Position numbers and translations under genes: made by a program. The notes under the pieces were generated by a model. That model did not search any database and was not told where the DNA came from. It saw nothing but the letters and a program-made list of their open reading frames with translations. Below, one piece after another: positions 1 to 6,765 of a stretch of 11,943 bases of DNA. Every line of letters begins with the position of its first letter. Within the stretch, counting starts at the first letter, position 1. Source of the stretch: Thermoleophilia bacterium (GTDB taxonomy: Bacteria > Actinomycetota > Thermoleophilia > Miltoncostaeales > Miltoncostaeaceae); contig JAEMRL010000028.1 in the NCBI GenBank assembly GCA_016463385.1, positions 1-11,943 of the forward strand, read 5' to 3'.

Positions 1-175
1 GGTCGCCCTCGGGGCCGAGCAGGTAGAAGCGCCAGTAGAGCAGGATGCCGCCGACCAGCAGCAGCGCCACGGCCAGGGCCATCGAGACCCCGATCAGCGC
101 GCGGCGCAGGCGCCGCGCGGTCTGCCCGGCCGCGTCCGTCAGGCCGGGCCGTCCAGGGCCTTGTTCAGGTCCCAT
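1..175 (-). CDS. N-terminal part of a putative single-pass membrane protein (cut by window edge)
   Basis: An open frame runs from an ATG at 175 to the left edge, giving 58 codons. The product begins with a Pro/Gly-rich stretch, then a basic segment (TARRLRRAL) at about residues 19-27. One strongly hydrophobic helix follows at about residues 28-48 (VSMALAVALLLVGGILLYW), and then RFYLLGPEGD. The Arg residues before the helix suggest an N-in signal anchor, with the rest of the protein outside the cell. I do not recognise the family. The start overlaps the end of the GH15 gene by 37 bases in another frame, which suggests co-transcription and coupled translation. There is no good Shine-Dalgarno sequence before this ATG. 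An in-frame ATG at 82 lies inside the hydrophobic segment and is a poorer choice. The existence of the membrane segment is fairly secure; the exact start is not. Confidence 0.5.
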   Translation of the reverse strand, partial: MGPEQGPGRPGLTDAAGQTARRLRRALIGVSMALAVALLLVGGILLYWRFYLLGPEGD

Positions 176-2010
176 GCGGCCGAGATCAGGCCGAGGTGGG
201 TGAACGCCTGGGGGAAGTTGCCGAGGGCCTCGCCCGTGTCGCCCACCTCCTCGGCGAAGAGACCGAGGTCGTTCGCGTAGGTGAGCATCTTCTCGAACAC
301 CAGCCGGGCGTCCTCGGTGCGGCCCGCGCGCGTCAGGCACTCGACCAGCCAGAAGGAGCAGAGGGAGAACGAGCCCTCCTCGGTGCCCCCGAGCCCGTCG
401 TCGGAGGCCTTCTGGGGGTCATAGCGGTAGACGAGGCTGTCGGAGACCAGGTCGCGCTCGATCGCGGCGAGGGTGGCGAGCATGCGGGGGTCGCGCGGAC
501 CGATGAACTTGACCAGCGGCATGAGCAGGTTGCTCGCGTCGAGCACGGTGCCGCCGTAGTACTGGACGAACGACTGGCGCTCCTCGCTCCAGCCCTTGGC
601 CATGATCTCCTCGTAGATCTCGTCGCGCACGGCGCGCCAGCGGATCGTGTTGCCCGGCAGGCCGCGCTGGGACTGCATGCGCATCGCCCGCTCGAAGGCG
701 ACCCAGCACATCAGGCGCGAGTAGACGAAGTGGCGCCGGCCCCCGCGCACCTCCCAGATGCCCTCGTCGGGGCGCTGCCAGTTCTCGGCGAGCCAGTCGA
801 GCAGCCGCCGCAGGCTGGTCCAGAGCTCCCAGCTGATCGGCTCCTGCTTGTTCGACAGGTAGACCGCGTCCATCAGCTCGCCGTAGACGTCGAGCTGCAG
901 CTGGTCGTAGGCGCCGTTGCCGATGCGCACCGGCCGTGATCCCCGGTAGCCCTCGAGGTGGCTCAGATCGACCTCGGTGAGGTCGCGCCCGCCGTCGATC
1001 GCGTAGACGATCTGGAGCTCGGGGTCCTCGGGATCGGCCTCGCGGCAGCGCTCCTCCAGCCACCGGGCGAACTGCTGGGCCTCGTCGTAGAAGCCGAGGC
1101 GCTGGAACGCGAAGGCGGTGAAGGCCGAGTCGCGGAGCCACGCGTAGCGGTAGTCCCAGTTGCGCCCGCCGCCGATCGCCTCGGGCAGGCTGCAGGTGGG
1201 GGAGGCCACCATCGCGCCGGTGGGCGCGTAGGTGCAGAGCTTCAGCGTGATCGCCGACCGGCTCACCATCTCCCGCCAGCGGCCGTCGTAGTGCGACTGC
1301 GACAGCCACGAGCGCCAGAAGTCGCGGGTGGCGTTCAGGGTCTCGGCGACCCGGTCGCCCTCCCAGCGCAGGCCTGCGCCGGCGGGCTGGATCACGAACC
1401 ACGCCCCCTGGCCGGCATCCAGGCGGAAGCGCGCCGTGGCGGCCGCCCCGTCGATCGTGAGCGGCAGGCTCGACGCGAGCTCGGTGCACTTGCCGTCCTC
1501 GGCCGTGAAGCGGGCCACGCGCGGATCGTCGGCCGTGACGCGATGGCTGCTGCGGGCGTAGTCGAAGCCCGGCCGGCATGCCATCCGGAAGCCGACCGAC
1601 CCGCGAACCACGTCGACGCGGCGCACGATCGCGCAGGGCTCCAGGCCGACCGGCATGAAGTCGGTCACCTCGGCGACGCCCTCGTGCGAGAAGAACCGCG
1701 TCAGCAGGATCGCCGTGTCCGGCAGGTAGAGCTGCTTGCTCGGGCACGGGATCTCGGGGGCGACCCGGAAGCTGCCCCCGATGCCGGCGTCGAGGATCGC
1801 GGCGAAGAGGCTCGGCGCGTCGAACCGGCCCGGGCAGAACCAGTCGATCGCCCCGTCGCGGCCCACCAGGGCCGCGGTCCGCAGATCCCCGATCAGCCCG
1901 TAGCTCTCGATCGGCTTGTAGCGCGGCTCGCCGGGCTCGCCCCACCCGGGCTCCCGGACGGTCCCCGGACCGGCGGCCGCGGTGGTCGGGAGGGGTTCGC
2001 CGACGGTCAC
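139..2010 (-). CDS. Glycoside hydrolase family 15 protein (trehalase / glucoamylase-like)
   Basis: 623 residues, normal length for bacterial GH15 enzymes of the trehalase-like type, which hydrolyse alpha-glucosidic bonds by an inverting mechanism. The N-terminal beta-sandwich domain opens with SYGLIGDLRTAALVG (about 36-50) and DGAIDWFCPGRFDAPSLF (about 52-69). The (alpha/alpha)6 barrel follows, with GGGRNWDYRYAWLRDS at about 280-295, HLEGYRGSRPVRIGNGA at about 351-367 and DEGIWEVRGGRRHFVYSRL at about 415-433. Near the C-terminus is LGLFAEEVGD (582-591). By recollection of the family, E420 in IWE is the likely general acid and E587 or E588 the base. There is no signal peptide, so it is probably cytosolic and may act on trehalose or glycogen fragments; the substrate cannot be read from sequence. 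The GTG at 2010-2008 is chosen because a TAGGAT -10 element ends six bases upstream, suggesting a leaderless mRNA. The next gene overlaps its 3' end. Confidence 0.93.
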   Translation of the reverse strand: MTVGEPLPTTAAAGPGTVREPGWGEPGEPRYKPIESYGLIGDLRTAALVGRDGAIDWFCPGRFDAPSLFAAILDAGIGGSFRVAPEIPCPSKQLYLPDTAILLTRFFSHEGVAEVTDFMPVGLEPCAIVRRVDVVRGSVGFRMACRPGFDYARSSHRVTADDPRVARFTAEDGKCTELASSLPLTIDGAAATARFRLDAGQGAWFVIQPAGAGLRWEGDRVAETLNATRDFWRSWLSQSHYDGRWREMVSRSAITLKLCTYAPTGAMVASPTCSLPEAIGGGRNWDYRYAWLRDSAFTAFAFQRLGFYDEAQQFARWLEERCREADPEDPELQIVYAIDGGRDLTEVDLSHLEGYRGSRPVRIGNGAYDQLQLDVYGELMDAVYLSNKQEPISWELWTSLRRLLDWLAENWQRPDEGIWEVRGGRRHFVYSRLMCWVAFERAMRMQSQRGLPGNTIRWRAVRDEIYEEIMAKGWSEERQSFVQYYGGTVLDASNLLMPLVKFIGPRDPRMLATLAAIERDLVSDSLVYRYDPQKASDDGLGGTEEGSFSLCSFWLVECLTRAGRTEDARLVFEKMLTYANDLGLFAEEVGDTGEALGNFPQAFTHLGLISAAWDLNKALDGPA

Positions 2011-2016
2011 CCCCCG

Positions 2017-2022
2017 ATCCTA
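2017..2022 (-). promoter_or_regulatory. Putative -10 element (TAGGAT) for the GH15 gene, leaderless start
   Basis: On the minus strand CGCTAGGATC lies just before the GTG start. TAGGAT fits the actinobacterial -10 consensus TAnnnT, and exactly six bases (CGGGGG) separate it from the GTG. That would put transcription initiation at or next to the start codon. No convincing -35 element at 16-18 bases spacing is visible. The same ten bases (CGCTAGGATC) recur upstream of guaB3 at 10516-10525. Confidence 0.6.
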
Positions 2023-2130
2023 GCGGCGGCAGGACGTCAAGCCCTGCGACCCGCCGGCCGATAGGAGGGATGCCCCCCCTGTGCGGTGCCGTTGCCGACG
2101 GCCGCCGGGGGAGCGTCGGCGCACGATGAG

Positions 2131-2137
2131 AGGAAGG
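2131..2137 (+). promoter_or_regulatory. Shine-Dalgarno site (AGGAAGG) that sets the start of the first pilin gene
   Basis: AGGAAGG lies five bases before the GTG at 2143. It selects this start over upstream in-frame options near 2086, which would add 19 residues ahead of the short basic leader typical of type IV prepilins. It is one of the better ribosome-binding sites in the window, in contrast to the genes with leaderless-type starts. Confidence 0.65.
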
Positions 2138-2142
2138 GCCGC

Positions 2143-3705
2143 GTGAGCTCACGGAGGGGATCGCAGGCAGGGTTCTCGTACATCGAGATCCTCATAGGGA
2201 TCGTCATCCTCGCCATCGTCGCGGGCGGCATCGCCCAGGGCCTCGCGCAGACCAGCGCCTCGCTCGGCACCTCGAAGGTGGAGACGACCGCGACCAAGCT
2301 GGCGTCGGCCGAGCTCGACCGGGCCCATCGCATGACCTATGACGACGTCGGCATCGTGGGCGGCAGCCCGCCGGGCACGATCGCCGCCACGCGGAACCAG
2401 GTCGTCGGGTCGGTCACCTACCGGATCGACACGGACGTGGTCTACGTCGACGACCCGGCCCTCGGCCAGCCCCAGACCTACGTGAACTACAAGAAGGTCA
2501 CCGTCACGGTGACCCCGCAGGCCGCCCGGGCCCGCGCCTACTCGCAGACGACGCTCGTGGCGCCGCCGGCGATCGGCGCGATCTCCGGCAAGTCCACGAT
2601 CATCGTCACCGTCATCGACGCGCTCACCGACCAGCCGGTCGCCGGCGCCCCGGTGACCGCCGACCTCAGCACCTCGCCCACCCAGACGCGCACCACCGGC
2701 GCCGACGGCAAGGTCGTGTTCGCCGGCCTGGAGCCGAGCGCCATCCCGGTGGCCGACCCCAAGTACAAGTACCGCCTGACGGTCGGGCTCACGGACCCCT
2801 GGGTCACGCACCCGGACAACGTCCCGGCCCTCGCCCAGCAGCACCTGACGGCCGCGCAGACCTGGACGACCACGCTCAAGGTCTTCAAGAAGGCCACGAT
2901 CCAGGTGAACGTCCGCGACTCGGCGACGGGCCTGCCGATCGGCGAGCGCACCGAGGTCGTCGCCAGCACGCCCGGCCCCGACGTCCTGAGCGAGTCGCAG
3001 ACCGGCTACACGGGCGCCTTCACCTTCTCGACCATCGGGTCGAAGGCGATCCCGCCGAGCGCGTCCAACTTCACCGTCACCGCGCAGCCCGACTGCTACG
3101 CCTCGGGCACCATCGCGCGACCGGTGCCTGCCGGCTACCCGAACAACACCACGGAGGTGTTCGACTTCTCGCTGGCGCGGGTGCCGAGCGGCTACCTCGA
3201 TGTGACCGTCCGCAGCACCGCCGCGGGCAACCCGGTCATCGGATCGGCGCAGGTGCAGGTCTCGGGAGGCCAGGCCAACATCGCCCCGCGCGTCCGCGAC
3301 ACCGACGCCGCCGGCTTCGCCCGCTTCTGCCTGGAGCCCTCGGGCACCGCCAGCTACGTCGTCTCGGCGGCGCGGGCCGGCTACGGCGCGGGCTCGATCC
3401 TCGCCGCGGTCAACCTCAACCAGACCACCCCGCTCACGATGTACCTGGTGCCCTCGCCGACCACCGGCACGATCCGCCTCAGCGCCGGCTCCTCGAACAA
3501 GCTGGTCCGGCTGCAGGCGCTCAGCGGCACCTACGACGCCTCGCAGAACACCAACTCGTTCGGCAACGCCGACTTCACCGGGCTGGCGGCGGGCAACTAC
3601 ATGGCCTACATCGCCGTCGGGTTCTCGGGCGGCAACCCGACCTGGAGCACCGGCAAGGTCGTGAGCGCCGTCGGCGGGCAGCTGCGGACGTACTCGGTCC
3701 CATGA
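2143..3705 (+). CDS. PilV-like type IV prepilin with a long C-terminal chain of Ig-like (carboxypeptidase-regulatory-like) domains
   Basis: About 520 residues. The leader VSSRRGSQAG ends in a prepilin peptidase site: Gly10, then FSYIEILIGI with Phe at +1 and Glu at +5 (residue 15). A hydrophobic helix covers about 11-33, and a pilin-like helix and small head reach about 145. The rest is unlike ordinary pilins. Four segments resemble carboxypeptidase-regulatory-like beta-sandwiches: about 147-200 (IIVTVIDALTDQPVAGAPV, then GADGKVVFAGL), about 250-330 (ATIQVNVRDSATGLPIGE), about 350-430 (YLDVTVRSTAAGNPVIGSA) and about 441-520 (TGTIRLSAG, then NADFTGLAAGNY). Only two Cys are present, C318 and C396. 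Once cleaved and N-methylated it should enter a type IV pilus or pseudopilus; the long stalk suggests a tip position and adhesion. It overlaps the next prepilin gene by ATGA. The pilin N-terminus is certain; the PilV label rests on gene order, and the domain boundaries are estimates. Confidence 0.85.
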   Translation: MSSRRGSQAGFSYIEILIGIVILAIVAGGIAQGLAQTSASLGTSKVETTATKLASAELDRAHRMTYDDVGIVGGSPPGTIAATRNQVVGSVTYRIDTDVVYVDDPALGQPQTYVNYKKVTVTVTPQAARARAYSQTTLVAPPAIGAISGKSTIIVTVIDALTDQPVAGAPVTADLSTSPTQTRTTGADGKVVFAGLEPSAIPVADPKYKYRLTVGLTDPWVTHPDNVPALAQQHLTAAQTWTTTLKVFKKATIQVNVRDSATGLPIGERTEVVASTPGPDVLSESQTGYTGAFTFSTIGSKAIPPSASNFTVTAQPDCYASGTIARPVPAGYPNNTTEVFDFSLARVPSGYLDVTVRSTAAGNPVIGSAQVQVSGGQANIAPRVRDTDAAGFARFCLEPSGTASYVVSAARAGYGAGSILAAVNLNQTTPLTMYLVPSPTTGTIRLSAGSSNKLVRLQALSGTYDASQNTNSFGNADFTGLAAGNYMAYIAVGFSGGNPTWSTGKVVSAVGGQLRTYSVP

Positions 3706-4331
3706 GCCGCCTCCGCGACCGCCAGGGCGGGTTCACCCTGATCGAGCTGCTGATGGGCATCGCCCTCTCCTCGATCTTCGCCCTCGCCCTGTTCAGCTTC
3801 TTCTACGCGGGCGTCGACTCGGCGCGCACCAGCGAGTCGCAGGCGCGCGCCCAGGCCGACGGGCGCACGGCCATCGACCGGTTCGTGCGCGAGTCGCGCC
3901 AGGCGATCAGCCCGAACGGGGGGCTCACCCCGCCGATCATCGCGCTCAGTCCCACGAGCGTCGAGATGTACGTCGATCCCTCCCGCGACGCCACCTCCAA
4001 GATCCCCCGCCCGTACAAGGTCCGCTACTCGATCGTCGCCAACCAGCTGATCCGCGACAGCGCCGCACCGGTCGGCGCCGTCGCCCCCTACTCCTACGGG
4101 TCGTACGTGAGGCCCGAGGTGCTGATCGAGAAGCTCGCCAACGGCGCCACCGCGGCCTTCTCGGCCGCGGCGGGCGACGGGACCGCCCTGCCGGCGACCC
4201 CGAACGCGGTCCAACTGCGCGACATGGCCCAGATGACCATCCGGCTCATCGTGGCCCAGAAGACCGGCAATGCCGCCTCGACGCTGGAGCTGACCACGGA
4301 TGTCTCACTCCGCAATGCGATCACGATCTAG
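3702..4331 (+). CDS. PilW-like type IV prepilin (minor pilin)
   Basis: 209 residues. The leader MSRLRDRQGG precedes FTLIELLMGIALSSIFALAL, a textbook class-a prepilin site: cleavage after Gly10, Phe at +1, Glu at +5 (residue 15), then a hydrophobic helix to about residue 33. The following amphipathic region (AGVDSARTSESQARAQADGR, then AIDRFVRESRQAI) matches the helix and early head of PilW/PulJ-type minor pilins. The rest is a beta-rich head containing SPTSVEMYVDP and KVRYSIVANQLIRDS. The ATG at 3702 overlaps the stop of the upstream pilin gene (ATGA), which implies translational coupling. Its 3' end overlaps the PilX-like gene by 32 bases. By analogy with fimU-pilV-pilW-pilX clusters it should belong to a pilus-initiating tip complex in the inner membrane. 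No Cys residues are seen. The prepilin assignment is firm; the W-type label rests on the head pattern and gene order. Confidence 0.85.
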   Translation: MSRLRDRQGGFTLIELLMGIALSSIFALALFSFFYAGVDSARTSESQARAQADGRTAIDRFVRESRQAISPNGGLTPPIIALSPTSVEMYVDPSRDATSKIPRPYKVRYSIVANQLIRDSAAPVGAVAPYSYGSYVRPEVLIEKLANGATAAFSAAAGDGTALPATPNAVQLRDMAQMTIRLIVAQKTGNAASTLELTTDVSLRNAITI

Positions 4332-5784
4332 CCGACGCCCCCGTCGCGGGGGCTCCCAGGACGGCGCCAGCCTGATCGTGACGATCGCGCTGACGGGCAT
4401 CCTCGCGCTGCTCGTGCTCGCGAGCCTCTCGTTCGCCCGGAGCTCAACCACCCAGACGGCGCGTCAGGGCCGCGGCGACATCGCCCTCCAGGTGGCAGAC
4501 GCCGGCGTCAACCGCTACATCTCGCGCCTGGTCGAGGACCCGCGCTACTACGAGCGCTGGATCGACCTGGCGGAGGATCCGCGCATCGACCCCTACGGCG
4601 CCGTGCACGCGCCCGGCACCGCATGGACGCCCGGCGTCCCCTGGACCTACGCCGGGCCCTCCCAGAGCTGGGTCCAGCTCCAGGACGCCCGCTTCGGCAC
4701 CGCCGCCTACTCGCTGCGCGTGACCCCGCCGGAGCCCGGGTCGGACCTCGTCACGGTCCAGGCCACCGGCCAGGCGAGCCGCAACAGCCCCTCCCCGGTG
4801 ACCCGCTCGGTCCAGAGCCAGATCCACCCGTCCTCGATCGCCGACTTCCAGATGATCTCCAACGCGAGCATCAAGTACGGCTCGTCGGCGACCACGACCG
4901 GCAAGCTCTACTCGGCCGGCGACATCAACCACCAGGGCGTCGCGCAGGCGCCGGCATACGCCCAGCACTGGGTCTGCTCGAGCAACGCGTTCAACTGCCC
5001 GGGCTCCAACCCGACCGGGTCGGTCTTCACCGGCGGCGCGTACGACTCCGCGACCACGCCCTCGTTCCAGAGCAAGTTCCCGACGCCGATCGACTTCAGC
5101 CACTTCACCCAGTCGCGGCTCGACATCAAGGACGCGGCCGAGGCCGGCGGCACGGCCTGGAACGACCCGACGGCCAACGGCTGGCTGGTGCAGTTCCTCG
5201 CCGACGGCCGCGCCCGCGTCCACAAGATCACCGGGGGCGGCGACATCGGGTCCTCGCTCAACACGATCGGCTGCCCGGCGACGGTCAACGTGCCCGCCAA
5301 CGGCGCCATGTACTTCGAGCAGTCGGTGATCGTCTCCGACGGCAGCACCAAGACCGACTCCTGCAGCTCCACCGTCGGCCCGCGCCCCTCGGTCGTCAAC
5401 GGACGCGTCACCATCGCGACCAAGGGCAACGTCTACATCGGCGGCAACATCACCTACGCCTCCTCGGGCGACGACGTGCTCGGCCTGATCTCCGCCAACG
5501 AGGTGATCATCGCCCGCTACGCCCCGCGCGTGCTCACGTGGAGGGCCGCCTCGCTCGCCCAGTCGGGTCAGTGGCGCACCTACCAGGGCAGCGCGACGGG
5601 CAATCACGACGACATGACCTACATCGGCTCCCAGACCACCGCCGACGGCGGCTACGCGTCGATGTACAGCAACCGCACCTACCAGTACGACGAGACGCTC
5701 CAGCGCCTGCGGCCGCCCTTCTACCCGATCCTCGAGGGCTCCTGGGAGACCTTCTACTGGCGCGAGGTGCAGCCCCCCGCCTGA
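4300..5784 (+). CDS. PilX-like minor pilin with a large, probably beta-solenoid, C-terminal body
   Basis: 494 residues. A strongly basic leader (RSRSSRRPRRGGSQDG) ends at Gly22, followed by ASLIVTIALTGILALLVLAS (about 23-42) and RSSTTQTARQGRGDIALQVA, which leads into DAGVNRYISRL. This is the PilX_N pattern. Position +5 is Val27 rather than Glu, as I recall is common for PilX/GspK-type proteins. The body has glycine-turn repeats typical of beta-solenoids: GKLYSAGDINHQGVA (about 201-215), VNGRVTIATKGNVYIGGNIT (about 366-385) and DDVLGLISANEVIIARYAP soon after. Four Cys (VCSSN, FNCPG, TIGCPA, DSCSS) could form two disulphides outside the cell. The ATG at 4300 has GGAG ten bases upstream and overlaps the PilW-like gene; a second in-frame ATG lies at 4315. 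The domain plan recalls Thermus ComZ, a DNA-binding pseudopilin, but homology is inferred from architecture only. Confidence 0.8.
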   Translation: MSHSAMRSRSSRRPRRGGSQDGASLIVTIALTGILALLVLASLSFARSSTTQTARQGRGDIALQVADAGVNRYISRLVEDPRYYERWIDLAEDPRIDPYGAVHAPGTAWTPGVPWTYAGPSQSWVQLQDARFGTAAYSLRVTPPEPGSDLVTVQATGQASRNSPSPVTRSVQSQIHPSSIADFQMISNASIKYGSSATTTGKLYSAGDINHQGVAQAPAYAQHWVCSSNAFNCPGSNPTGSVFTGGAYDSATTPSFQSKFPTPIDFSHFTQSRLDIKDAAEAGGTAWNDPTANGWLVQFLADGRARVHKITGGGDIGSSLNTIGCPATVNVPANGAMYFEQSVIVSDGSTKTDSCSSTVGPRPSVVNGRVTIATKGNVYIGGNITYASSGDDVLGLISANEVIIARYAPRVLTWRAASLAQSGQWRTYQGSATGNHDDMTYIGSQTTADGGYASMYSNRTYQYDETLQRLRPPFYPILEGSWETFYWREVQPPA

Positions 5785-5807
5785 CCCGGCGGGGCGGCGG
5801 GGACCAC

Positions 5808-5846
5808 GGCCGCGGGGCTCCGCTAACCTCGCGGCCGTGAGCCCCG
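5808..5846 (+). repeat. Two interleaved inverted repeats around the AEC promoter/start region
   Basis: GGCCGCG (5808-5814) is the reverse complement of CGCGGCC (5830-5836). CGGGGCTC (5813-5820) is the reverse complement of GAGCCCCG (5839-5846). The arms are in the order A, B, A', B', so both cannot form simple hairpins at once; in RNA the order would fit a pseudoknot. They surround the putative -10 element TAACCT and lie between the PilX-like stop codon and the AEC start. They could be a terminator lacking a U-tract for the pilin unit, an operator, or a chance product of GC-rich sequence. Confidence 0.4.
5824..5829 (+). promoter_or_regulatory. Putative -10 element (TAACCT) for the AEC transporter gene
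   Basis: TAACCT fits TAnnnT and sits seven bases (CGCGGCC) before a GTG at 5837. That GTG opens a four-codon frame (GTG AGC CCC GGA TGA) whose stop overlaps the ATG of the transporter gene at 5848. A transcript starting near 5836-5837 would have only an 11-base leader and no Shine-Dalgarno site for the ATG. Confidence 0.45.
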
Positions 5847-5847
5847 G

Positions 5848-6765
5848 ATGACCGAGACCGCCTTCGGGGCGCTGCTGATCATCCTCGCGGGGGCCGCGGC
5901 CCGTCGCGCCGGCGTGATCCGGCGCGAGGACGGACCCCTGCTGGTGCGGGTGGTCATCAACCTGGCGCTGCCGCCCCTGATCTTCCTGATCCTGGTGCGG
6001 GCCGAGCTGCACGCATCGCTGCTGCTGGTGCCCGTGGCCGGCTTCGCGATCCACGGCATCCTGCTCGGCCTCGTGTGGCTGTCGGTGCGCGTGTGGGGGA
6101 TGGAGCGCCCCCGTGCCGGGGCGATGATCGTCGCGACGGCCATCGGCAACACCGGCTTCTTCGGCCTGCCGCTGATCGCCGCGTCGGGTAGCGGCTTCTC
6201 CCTCCCGGCGGCCGTGATGTACGACTCGCTGTGCACCGGCGTGCTCACCTGGACCTCGACCGTGGCGATCTCCGAGGCCTACGGCCGCGTCCACAGCGCC
6301 CCCCGCCCGTCGTTCTCCGAGGGGCTGCTCGCGTTCGCGCGGCTGCCGCCCAACTGGGCGCTCGCCGCCGGCCTGGCGGTAAACGCCGCCGGCATCGACC
6401 CGCCCGCCCTCGTGGAGCGCCCCTTCGAGATCCTCGGCGCGGCCACGCTGCCCCTGACGATGCTCTACGCCGGCCTGATGATCGAGTTCCGCGGCCTGCG
6501 CCGGCTCTGGGGCGAGGTGACCTACGTCGTCGTGGTGCGCCTCGGCGTCGCCACCCTGATCGGCGTCGCCGTGGCCGGCGCGCTGCGCTTCTCCGACGAC
6601 GTGTTCAACACCGTCGTCATCATGGCCGCCATGCCCACGGCGATGATGTCGCTGGTGATCGGAGCCCGTTCCGGGCTGCGATCCGACGTGCTCGCGGGGG
6701 CCGTGGTCGTCACGACCCTGCTCTCAACCCTTACGCTGCCCGCGTGGCGGGCGATCCTCCTGTGA
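5848..6765 (+). CDS. AEC-family (auxin efflux carrier-like) membrane transporter
   Basis: 305 residues with about ten hydrophobic segments in two five-helix halves, the usual size and topology for bacterial AEC proteins. The signature GNTGFFGLP is at residues 100-108, and the second half ends with MAAMPTAMMSLVIGARSGL, the matching conserved region. A cytoplasmic loop (about 142-160, with GRVHSAPRPSFSEG) divides the halves. Bacterial members export or import organic anions such as malate or malonate, or are uncharacterised; the substrate here cannot be predicted. The frame upstream of ATG 5848 meets a TAA with no alternative start, so this start is certain within the frame. There is no Shine-Dalgarno sequence; a leaderless four-codon frame ends across the ATG. 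Its 3' end overlaps the start of pyrF. No neighbour suggests a substrate, although an orotate-pathway gene follows. Confidence 0.88.
   Translation: MTETAFGALLIILAGAAARRAGVIRREDGPLLVRVVINLALPPLIFLILVRAELHASLLLVPVAGFAIHGILLGLVWLSVRVWGMERPRAGAMIVATAIGNTGFFGLPLIAASGSGFSLPAAVMYDSLCTGVLTWTSTVAISEAYGRVHSAPRPSFSEGLLAFARLPPNWALAAGLAVNAAGIDPPALVERPFEILGAATLPLTMLYAGLMIEFRGLRRLWGEVTYVVVVRLGVATLIGVAVAGALRFSDDVFNTVVIMAAMPTAMMSLVIGARSGLRSDVLAGAVVVTTLLSTLTLPAWRAILL
6732..6737 (+). promoter_or_regulatory. Putative internal -10 element (TACGCT) for pyrF
   Basis: TACGCT lies inside the last codons of the AEC gene and ends six bases (GCCCGC) before a GTG at 6744 that is in frame with pyrF. The spacing equals that before the GH15 and carboxypeptidase genes, so pyrF may have its own leaderless transcript besides read-through from the transporter. 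No clear -35 element is seen. Confidence 0.45.

Noticed and set aside
2035..2040. TTGACG as a -35 box for the GH15 gene
   Set aside because: It is only 12 bases from the TAGGAT element, too short for the usual 16-19 base spacer.
2070..2146. Two tiny frames (ATG 2070 to TGA 2129, and ATG 2126 to TGA 2146) chained by ATGA/GTGA overlaps before the first pilin gene
   Set aside because: They have no ribosome-binding site or -10 element at the right place and uninformative peptides. The overlaps are easily produced by chance in this composition.
196..2152. Long open frames opposite to or overlapping the GH15 gene (plus-strand frames at 196-939 and 958-2064; another minus frame at 419-2152)
   Set aside because: They are shadow frames of very GC-rich coding DNA: low-complexity Arg/Ala/Gly-rich products with no recognisable motif, against a clear GH15 protein in the other frame.
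4444..6294. A 616-codon minus-strand frame opposite the PilX-like and AEC genes
   Set aside because: The product is rich in Gly, Arg, Val and Asp with no domain, and it spans two well-supported plus-strand genes and the gap between them.
6231..6743. In-frame extension upstream of pyrF
   Set aside because: It is Arg-rich shadow translation of the AEC transporter gene. OMP decarboxylase similarity begins only after 6744.
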